From NCBI RefSeq assembly GCF_013141825.1, contig NZ_RZNH01000052.1:1-32518 (forward strand): DNA of 32,518 bases. The letters run 5' to 3'. Positions 26,528 to 32,518 of the stretch are shown here, in pieces. Each line of letters opens with the position of its first letter. Position 1 is the first letter of the stretch. The stretch comes from Marinifilum caeruleilacunae (GTDB lineage Bacteria; Bacteroidota; Bacteroidia; Bacteroidales; Marinifilaceae). Both the position numbers and the translations under genes were made by a program. Under the pieces are notes generated by a model, which made no database searches, was not told the origin of the DNA, and saw only the letters and a list, made by a program, of their open reading frames with translations.

Positions 26528-27909
26528 TGGAAGATCTTTTTCAAGGATATAAGGGTGATGCTCTGGAAACCCTCAAAAAATATAATGTTCGTGTATGGGG
26601 AAAAACTCATATCGTAACCACCAGAGGAGAATTTGACGGAACCATTCTTCCGCGTGCAGAAAATGATGACGATCAGCATATCGTATTAAAAATAGATACA
26701 GGTTACAACATCGGTATAAATGTAAGCACCATTAAGGAAATGAAGGAAACTGGCTACAAAAAAGCCAATTACAAAGTTCCCGAAAAAGAGTTTCCTTATA
26801 CCGAAGGCCAACCAAAAGTAAAATTGTTTGGTACCGGGGGAACCATAGCTTCTCGATTGGATTATCGAACGGGTGCTGTTATTCCTGCATTTTCACCTGG
26901 TGAGTTGTATGGATCGGTTCCTGAACTGGCCGACATCTGTAATCTGACTACCGAGAAAGTTTTTGCTGTTTTTAGTGAAAATATGGGGCCACAACAATAC
27001 ATTTCATTGGCCATTGCCATTGGTAAAGAAATAGAGAATGGCGTGGATGGAATTATCATTGCGCACGGTACCGATACCTTGCACCATACAGCAGCAGCAC
27101 TTACCTATATGGTTCAGAATTTGCCTGTTCCGGTTGTTTTGGTAGGTTCGCAACGATCATCAGACCGACCATCATCCGATGCTGCCCTGAACCTGATGCA
27201 TTCGGCAATTGCCGCAGGTCATGGCGATATTGCAGAAGTAATGGTATGTATGTTTGGTCCTACCTCCGATGAATATGGATTCCTACATAGAGGAACAAGA
27301 GTACGTAAAATGCATTCGAGCTACCGTTCCACTTTTAGAACTTTGGGAGACACACCACTGGCAACAGTTACCAGGAAAGGAGTGGAAGCCATCAAGAAAA
27401 AGTACAATCATCGCCGCAAGGACAAGGATGTAAAAATATTACCTTATTTCGAGGAAAAAGTAACGATTTTGTACTACTATCCGAACATGCAACCCGATGT
27501 GGTTGATGCCTTGGTTGATTGTGGCTACAAAGGAATTATAATTGCAGGAACCGGACTCGGACACGTGAACAAACCTGTGTATCCGGCTTTAAAAAGAGCA
27601 GTAGAAAAGGGAGTTCATATTTTCATGACTGTTCAAACCCTTTGGGGATATACGCACATGTTTGTGTATGATACCGGTAGAGATTTAATGGCCATGGGTG
27701 TGGTTCCTTTAGACAATATGCTACCCGAAGCAGCTTACATTAAATTGGGTTGGGCATTGGGTCAAACCACCAATAGAAATGAGGTGATCGATTTGATGCA
27801 AACGTCAATTAATGATGAAATCACAAAACGAGAACCATATAATGGATACCTGCTTTACCAGGGAGGTGTGCCCGAAGTAGAGCAGTTTGTTAAGAATTTT
27901 AGAAAGTAA
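26527..27909 (+). CDS. gatD: Archaeal-type Glu-tRNA(Gln) amidotransferase subunit D
   Basis: A 460-aa asparaginase-family protein that would release ammonia from Gln or Asn for GatE. The N-terminal SH3/Tudor-like domain (about 20-70; VRVWGKTHIVTTRGEFDGTI and KIDTGYNIGI), absent from plain asparaginases, is the diagnostic GatD feature. The asparaginase core has FGTGGTIASR (101-110, Thr103 as nucleophile), AHGTDT (179-184; Thr182, Asp183) and RKMHSS with Lys261, which match the Thr/Thr/Asp/Lys quartet known for archaeal GatD. The ATG overlaps the gatE stop (TAATG), so the two are translationally coupled. Downstream is a terminator. Plain L-asparaginase is the main alternative, but the extra domain and coupling to gatE make it unlikely. 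Confidence 0.95.
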   Translation: MEDLFQGYKGDALETLKKYNVRVWGKTHIVTTRGEFDGTILPRAENDDDQHIVLKIDTGYNIGINVSTIKEMKETGYKKANYKVPEKEFPYTEGQPKVKLFGTGGTIASRLDYRTGAVIPAFSPGELYGSVPELADICNLTTEKVFAVFSENMGPQQYISLAIAIGKEIENGVDGIIIAHGTDTLHHTAAALTYMVQNLPVPVVLVGSQRSSDRPSSDAALNLMHSAIAAGHGDIAEVMVCMFGPTSDEYGFLHRGTRVRKMHSSYRSTFRTLGDTPLATVTRKGVEAIKKKYNHRRKDKDVKILPYFEEKVTILYYYPNMQPDVVDALVDCGYKGIIIAGTGLGHVNKPVYPALKRAVEKGVHIFMTVQTLWGYTHMFVYDTGRDLMAMGVVPLDNMLPEAAYIKLGWALGQTTNRNEVIDLMQTSINDEITKREPYNGYLLYQGGVPEVEQFVKNFRK

Positions 27910-27915
27910 CCTAAG

Positions 27916-27938
27916 CCCGGCCATTTGCCGGGTTTTTT
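27916..27938 (+). terminator. Terminator of gatE-gatD
   Basis: CCCGGC/GCCGGG, a 6-bp GC-rich stem with loop CATTT, is followed by six T. It begins seven bases after the gatD stop. Confidence 0.85.
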
Positions 27939-27967
27939 AATGAATTTAGGTAAAGATTAATCTTTTT

Positions 27968-28000
27968 TTGACATCTCAGGGAAACTTTATTTCTATCTTT
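27968..28000 (+). promoter_or_regulatory. Possible promoter of the Nudix gene
   Basis: TTG (27968-27970) and TATCTTT (27994-28000) resemble the -33 and -7 elements of the Bacteroidota sigma factor, but the 23-base spacing is slightly long and the final G of TAnnTTTG is an A. Confidence 0.3.
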
Positions 28001-28024
28001 AAGTAAGATTTGAAAAAGGATGAT

Positions 28025-28684
28025 ATGAGTTTATTAGATACTACTTTTGATTTAGAAGTGTTCAAGGCGCAATTGAACGAAGAGCTTAATAAAGGTCTTC
28101 CGGGTTTCGATGCACAAAAAATAATGTCGCCATCAATTCGCGAACATGCTCTTAAAAAAAGTGATCCATCCCTGGCCAGAGACAGTAGTGTATTGTTACT
28201 TTTCTATCCAAAAAACGGCCAGTTGTACCTTCCTTTTATGAAAAGAACCACGGGAAACACAAGTCACAGTGGACAAATTAGTTTGCCAGGTGGTAAATAC
28301 GAAGAGAGCGATACCAATCGAACGGTAACTGCCATTCGCGAAACCAACGAGGAGCTGGGTGTAGATTGTAAAAAGATTAAAATTCTGGGATTCTTAACCG
28401 AATTGTACATTCCGGTGAGCAATTTTATGGTTCTTCCTGTTTTGGGATATTGCAAGCAGCGTCCCGAATTTAAATTGAATCCACACGAAGTTGAAGAGGT
28501 GATTGAAATGCCTGTACAGGAACTTCTTGCCGAAAAGAATATCTCGGAATTTAGTTTTAACACAAACGGACATAAAATAAACGCCCCATACTTCGATGCC
28601 AAAGGCCACAAGGTATGGGGAGCTACTGCAATGATTTTATCTGAACTTCGTGAGTTGTTTTTACGAGCTGGCCTGATCCGTTAA
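28025..28684 (+). CDS. Nudix hydrolase, CoA pyrophosphatase-like (NudL type)
   Basis: A 219-aa Nudix enzyme. The start is set at ATG 28025; a TTG at 28010 would add only MKKDD. The CoA-pyrophosphatase pre-motif LPFMKRTTGNTSHSGQISLP is followed by the Nudix box GGKYEESDTNRTVTAIRETN with EELG (residues 89-112). The box keeps RE..EELG (105-112) and carries Asp96 where many Nudix enzymes have Glu, as I recall for NudL, which also has Asp at that point. Such enzymes split CoA into 3',5'-ADP and phosphopantetheine. The gene follows gatD and its terminator and is convergent with the transglycosylase, whose 3' end it overlaps by 24 bases on the opposite strand. The role in CoA turnover is inferred from the family. 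Confidence 0.85.
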   Translation: MSLLDTTFDLEVFKAQLNEELNKGLPGFDAQKIMSPSIREHALKKSDPSLARDSSVLLLFYPKNGQLYLPFMKRTTGNTSHSGQISLPGGKYEESDTNRTVTAIRETNEELGVDCKKIKILGFLTELYIPVSNFMVLPVLGYCKQRPEFKLNPHEVEEVIEMPVQELLAEKNISEFSFNTNGHKINAPYFDAKGHKVWGATAMILSELRELFLRAGLIR

Positions 28685-30088
28685 GGCCATGTTTTTATAG
28701 TGTTTGTATCGATCCAGAATCTTGATAACATACCAGTAAGGTTCCTGTCCGCGACAGTATCCATATTTTACTACCGGATCATTAAAAAATTCAGGTTTCG
28801 ATTTGTTTAAGAGGTAATAATCTACACTACCTTTCCACTGGTCAGGATTTTTTCCATTCTTAAGTGCCAATCTTCGGGCATCAAGAATATGTCCCAATCC
28901 AACATTATAGGAAGCCAATAGAAACTCCAGTTTATCTGTTTTATCGTCTAAGGTTTTATCCAACTTGGCTTCAAGATATTTTAAGTGCTTTACTCCTGCT
29001 TCTACATTCTCCTGTGCTGTCGAAAGTGTATCCACATCATACCTGTAAGCCGTTTCAGGCATTAACTGCATCAAACCAAAAGCGCCTACCCATGAACGAG
29101 CCTTAGGATCAAAATTCGATTCCTGGTAAACCAGGGCCGATAATAATCTCCAGTCCCAATCAATGTGCTTGGCATGTTTCTTTAACAAATCGTCGTATTC
29201 TGAAATCTTCCCACTTTTCAGGGTAAAATATTCACTTTGAAGCATCTCTTCAATTCGGCTACTTTTGAAATATCTTCTGTAAATAATTCGATATTCCTTT
29301 GTTTTCTGAAAATCTATCAGCCACATATTAATGTCCTTGGTCAATTGATCTGTCCCTTTTCGTAAAGCCCAGGCCAAATTTTGAGGTTCACTTAAGTGAG
29401 TACGAATATCGATATTCGGATAATAAGTTTGATTTACCATCGCCACATTTTCATCGGCAATCGTATAAGAAATTTCTCTGTTCGCTACTTTCGAAATTAA
29501 TTCCTCTACTTCAATCTGATCAACAGGAACAATATCTATATTTTCATTTCCCGTATTTGATATTCTGTGCAAGCGTTCCTCGAAAGATGATCCTTTGGGC
29601 ACGTGAATTTGCTTTCCAAACAGTTGAGATTTTTCGTTTACATATCCAATAGGGCGAATTGAATCGTTAATCTGAATCAATACCTGGCGCGACTGACTAT
29701 GAGGTACAGTGAAATTGAACTTCTCCACTCTATCTCCTGTAACTGCCAAATTCATACCTAATAAATCAACATCACCACGTTCCAAAGCATCAAAAGACGA
29801 TACCAGATCATTATTTACGGTCAACTCAAGTTTTACATCCAAATGTTTTGCCAGAGCTTTCAGCATTTCGTACTGAAATCCCATGGTTCTACCTTTGTAT
29901 ATAAAATAGTTGGTTGAATTATAATCGGTAATCACTCTTAGCTTTCCACGCAGCTTTACATGCTTCAATTCTACAACAGGTTTCTCCTGCATTTGTAACT
30001 GCACCAGCTTACGCTGCTGATTACATGTCTGCAGAAATACCATGAAAATCAAAGGTATAAGTAGCTTTATGTATTTTACTTGTGACAT
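28661..30088 (-). CDS. MltF-like membrane-bound lytic transglycosylase
   Basis: A 475-aa envelope enzyme with two parts. After an N-terminal hydrophobic anchor (1-22; FLQTC is a possible, imperfect lipobox at Cys22) comes a solute-binding-protein-like domain (about 45-275; LRVITDYNSTNYFIYKGRTM and GFQYEMLKALAKHL). Then a lysozyme-like SLT domain runs from about 305 to 475, with catalytic Glu323 in VYQESNFDP and GLMQLMPETA (338-347). This order is that of MltF, which cleaves peptidoglycan to make 1,6-anhydro products. The longer frame from 30139 adds 17 residues before the Met (MSQVKYIKLL), and the shorter start gives the better signal region. It is between the convergent Nudix gene and the porin gene on the same strand, about 90 bases downstream of the porin stop. 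Co-transcription is possible but unproven. Confidence 0.86.
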   Translation of the reverse strand: MSQVKYIKLLIPLIFMVFLQTCNQQRKLVQLQMQEKPVVELKHVKLRGKLRVITDYNSTNYFIYKGRTMGFQYEMLKALAKHLDVKLELTVNNDLVSSFDALERGDVDLLGMNLAVTGDRVEKFNFTVPHSQSRQVLIQINDSIRPIGYVNEKSQLFGKQIHVPKGSSFEERLHRISNTGNENIDIVPVDQIEVEELISKVANREISYTIADENVAMVNQTYYPNIDIRTHLSEPQNLAWALRKGTDQLTKDINMWLIDFQKTKEYRIIYRRYFKSSRIEEMLQSEYFTLKSGKISEYDDLLKKHAKHIDWDWRLLSALVYQESNFDPKARSWVGAFGLMQLMPETAYRYDVDTLSTAQENVEAGVKHLKYLEAKLDKTLDDKTDKLEFLLASYNVGLGHILDARRLALKNGKNPDQWKGSVDYYLLNKSKPEFFNDPVVKYGYCRGQEPYWYVIKILDRYKHYKNMALTDQASS

Positions 30089-30179
30089 AAAATTCTCCCT
30101 TCCTAATATTAAATTAGAAATAAACAGGTCTCGAACCAAGAATTATTTGACTTAGGTTCTTGCTTATTTTTAAGAATTC

Positions 30180-32156
30180 TTAATTGTAAAAAGTCCAAAT
30201 TAATCCGTATTTCAACATCGACGGATTGATTGGATAATGAAGTGCTGAAAAATAGTTTTTACTACCAATAGAAGCGTTCGCGTGCTCATACATGATAAAT
30301 AAACGTGTTCTTTTAATTCTAAAGTTAAAGTACACATTCACCTTAGGATAATCCCCCAGTTCCTTTTCGTTTTGTAAATAGAACTGTCCTGTAGCAGGCA
30401 TATAGTTTGGTGCGTAAAAACCAGTATTATAGTGTATCGACACACCGGTTTGAAGTCCTAATGCGCCATTAAAAAATTCATTTTTATAATAGTTATTACT
30501 ATAGATTGATAAAGTTGGAAGTGGCAAAATGTTTTCATCCGAACTATTTTGACCAACTAAGCTTTGGTTTAGATAAAAGTTACCTAGCTTGAAATTTTTC
30601 TGCAAATATCCGGTGATAACAGAAATTCCACTACTGGCCTGTTCAGGTGTTGCCTGCAAACCAAAATAAGTGTAATTATCTATCTGACTGAAACTTGCAC
30701 CAATTTTAAACCTATATTTTTTATTAAAATATTCACCACCAACACGTAATTCCGTTTTCTTATCGAGATTTAAATCCCATTGCTGATGGTTTCCGTAATA
30801 CTTCTCCAGAATAAAATCAGGAGTAGTCGATTCCAATCTTCCGGAAAGCTTAAAGCCATGTCCTGCATCTTTTTCACCAATCCATTTTGTCAATTGATAA
30901 TCCAGTTCAAAGTCATTTTGGCGATACCCTTCAAAAGTGTATTTACCAACTGCTTTCCAATTTAAAGATTTTCCAGATAAACTAAATAAGCTGGCAACAA
31001 GTTCGTTGTTGTGGATGTTTTCATCTTTTTGCTGCCATGCATATTGAGAGACATTTCTTCTAAGGTTATATTTTAGAAATTCGCTTTCGATACCAAACCT
31101 GGCTCCTAAACGAATCCATTTATTTTCATTTTCATTAAAAACAACCTGAAAAGTATTTCTAATAGCTGATTGCTTTACCTTATCGAAGGTAGAGTTTGTG
31201 TTTAAAAGAAAGTCGGTATAAAAATCTGAATTCAAATTATCATCTTTGTATTGCCAACTATTATTCTCATAATTCAAGGTATATAATAAATCAATCGCGT
31301 AAGAGTAAGTGGTATCTTCCTCTACAACGATCTCCTTTTCCTTACCAATACCATACGAGTGGTTCATGAACAAATTAAAATTTGTCAATTTCGATCTCGC
31401 ATTAGTAAGATTTACTTGTATATTTTCGGCTTCTTCATCGGTATCAGTAATCAATGAATCTCTAAAAACCCCGCCATTCTCTTCGGCACTCATACGATTC
31501 ATATTAAGAACCATATTCATACCATAGTTTGTTCTTTTATAACTTGAGAAAATGGTAAAATCGTAAAGTTTTGTTTTCTGATTCTGATATTGGCCATCAC
31601 TCGAAATCAAATCGTAATTGATTCCTACATTCCAATCAGGCGTAATATTTTGAGTTTGTAGAACTCTTAGTAAATTTTCTGATTGACCTTTAGGACCACC
31701 TGTCTCATAAAATAGTCGGGTATAAGGAGTGGTGGTATTAAAGTAAACGATATCCTCAGGCTTTACCATATAAGCGCGGTAAGGCTTAAAGAAAAGAAAT
31801 CCTTCATCATTTACTCTATCCGTATAGATATTGCTTTGATATGCTGATCCAAGATTACCCAGGTATGAATTTGAGATGCTTCTACGATATATGGGATTGT
31901 AATTTTGAATTTCTCCTAAGATGGTATCCAGTTTGAATGGTTCCACTGCCGAATTCATATCAGTCAGCTTCCAGGTTTTAATTACCGATTCAACATCATA
32001 TCCAAGACTATCCAACATTCCAGAATCATCCTTCTTTTGTTGTTCTGTCATCGGTCTACCATCTGGTCCAATGCTAACTCCAGTTAAATCTCTTTGTGCA
32101 AAAGAAATCACTGAAAATCCAAATACAAGAGCTAATATTATGAAATATTGTTTCAT
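30180..32156 (-). CDS. Putative outer-membrane porin (Porin_10-like)
   Basis: A 658-aa outer-membrane protein. The ATG at 32154-32156 opens a signal peptide (MKQYFIILALVFGFSVISFAQ); an in-frame TTG three codons upstream is not needed. The body has amphipathic strands rich in Tyr, Asn and Phe, with repeats of the kind seen in large barrels, and ends in a short tail (GLIWTFYN). The composition and the N-terminal domain (YFNTTTPYTRLFYETGGPKG at about 145-165) match my memory of the Bacteroidota putative porin family. The substrate is unknown. A perfect TAnnTTTG box sits only six bases before the ATG, so the mRNA may be leaderless. It lies downstream of the rRNA operon tail, with a terminator and about 170 bases between. 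Confidence 0.75.
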   Translation of the reverse strand: MKQYFIILALVFGFSVISFAQRDLTGVSIGPDGRPMTEQQKKDDSGMLDSLGYDVESVIKTWKLTDMNSAVEPFKLDTILGEIQNYNPIYRRSISNSYLGNLGSAYQSNIYTDRVNDEGFLFFKPYRAYMVKPEDIVYFNTTTPYTRLFYETGGPKGQSENLLRVLQTQNITPDWNVGINYDLISSDGQYQNQKTKLYDFTIFSSYKRTNYGMNMVLNMNRMSAEENGGVFRDSLITDTDEEAENIQVNLTNARSKLTNFNLFMNHSYGIGKEKEIVVEEDTTYSYAIDLLYTLNYENNSWQYKDDNLNSDFYTDFLLNTNSTFDKVKQSAIRNTFQVVFNENENKWIRLGARFGIESEFLKYNLRRNVSQYAWQQKDENIHNNELVASLFSLSGKSLNWKAVGKYTFEGYRQNDFELDYQLTKWIGEKDAGHGFKLSGRLESTTPDFILEKYYGNHQQWDLNLDKKTELRVGGEYFNKKYRFKIGASFSQIDNYTYFGLQATPEQASSGISVITGYLQKNFKLGNFYLNQSLVGQNSSDENILPLPTLSIYSNNYYKNEFFNGALGLQTGVSIHYNTGFYAPNYMPATGQFYLQNEKELGDYPKVNVYFNFRIKRTRLFIMYEHANASIGSKNYFSALHYPINPSMLKYGLIWTFYN

Positions 32157-32162
32157 AGCGTA

Positions 32163-32170
32163 CAAAGATA
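32163..32170 (-). promoter_or_regulatory. Candidate -7 box immediately before the porin ATG
   Basis: On the minus strand TATCTTTG is a perfect TAnnTTTG match that ends six bases before the ATG, predicting transcription to start at or next to the start codon. No convincing -33 TTTG lies at the expected place, so chance is possible. Confidence 0.35.
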
Positions 32171-32327
32171 TACAAACTGTAGCGAACTTAAACAGAATGA
32201 TTGAAAATATAGGTTAAAAAACCTTAAGCACTAGTTAATGAATCTAAATTCCGGATTAGTGAATATGAAATTGAATCCTAAAATGAAATGGTGTGGCAGT
32301 TATTGATTAGTAAAAATCCGGGAATAT

Positions 32328-32362
32328 AAAAAAAGGATAGTAAATCATAAGACTTACTATCC
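32328..32362 (-). terminator. Terminator of the rRNA operon (after 5S)
   Basis: On the minus strand a 9-bp stem, GGATAGTAA/TTACTATCC (32354-32362 pairs with 32335-32343), is followed by seven T (32328-32334). It begins six bases after the 5S 3' end. Confidence 0.88.
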
Positions 32363-32368
32363 TTTAAA

Positions 32369-32478
<110 letters not shown>

Positions 32479-32518
32479 AAATCGTTGTTGACTATCTAGT
32501 CAAACTAATATCATAGAC

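Noticed and set aside
26527-27909. gatD as an ordinary L-asparaginase
   Set aside because: The SH3-like N-terminal domain and the coupled gatE make GatD the far better fit, although asparaginase side activity is not excluded.

Overview
The window looks like chromosomal DNA of a free-living member of the Bacteroidota, most likely a marine or sediment Bacteroidales/Marinilabiliales-type organism. The evidence is AT-rich DNA, lipoproteins with Cys followed by Ser/Lys/Asp-rich linkers, a FecI/FecR/TonB-receptor trio, a DUF6029 outer-membrane protein, a Porin_10-type porin, an Omp28-like lipoprotein, and several TAnnTTTG -7 boxes, the form typical of this phylum. The genus-level guess is weak. No phage, IS element, CRISPR array or tRNA gene was found. 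A 5S rRNA gene on the minus strand at the right edge marks the tail of an rrn operon whose 16S/23S part would lie outside the window.

Layout. 1-187: a non-coding stretch that folds into nested hairpins (possible RNA). 188-2890: valS (minus) with its terminator. 3174-4373: class I aminotransferase (plus). 4569-5447: Omp28-like thioredoxin-fold lipoprotein (plus), preceded by a perfect palindrome. 5570-6568: zinc-metallopeptidase lipoprotein (minus), divergent from a cell-surface signalling operon at 6658-10684 (ECF sigma factor, FecR anti-sigma, TonB-dependent transducer with an STN domain). 10750-13742 (minus): a redox cluster of a PRX-like1 thioredoxin-fold protein, a TlpA-like exported thioredoxin and a DUF6029 beta-barrel whose only two mature cysteines form C-x4-C. 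13950-14504: an unrecognised 184-aa protein. 14595-15779 (minus): NamZ/DUF1343 exo-muramidase. 15864-17105: LolC/E-type permease starting at TTG. 17106-20564 (minus): a 1152-aa receiver plus PEP/pyruvate-binding (ATP-grasp) protein, divergent from gdhA (20784-22139). 22257-24462: CPBP protease, class D beta-lactamase lipoprotein and DUF2059 protein. 24554-27909: gatE-gatD, an archaeal-type tRNA-dependent amidotransferase operon. 28025-28684: CoA pyrophosphatase-like Nudix hydrolase. 28661-30088 (minus): MltF-like lytic transglycosylase. 30180-32156 (minus): putative porin. 32369-32478 (minus): 5S rRNA.

How the genes fit together. Most are housekeeping or envelope genes. Three themes recur: nitrogen/glutamate metabolism (aminotransferase, GdhA, GatDE), peptidoglycan turnover and beta-lactam response (NamZ, MltF-like protein, class D beta-lactamase), and periplasmic thiol chemistry (Omp28-like protein, TlpA, PRX-like1, DUF6029). 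The most unusual item is the complete gatE-gatD pair: GatDE is classically described as the archaeal Glu-tRNA(Gln) amidotransferase, and both subunits here keep recognisable signature motifs. The receiver/ATP-grasp protein, the C-x4-C barrel beside two thioredoxin-fold genes, and the structured left edge are the next most interesting.
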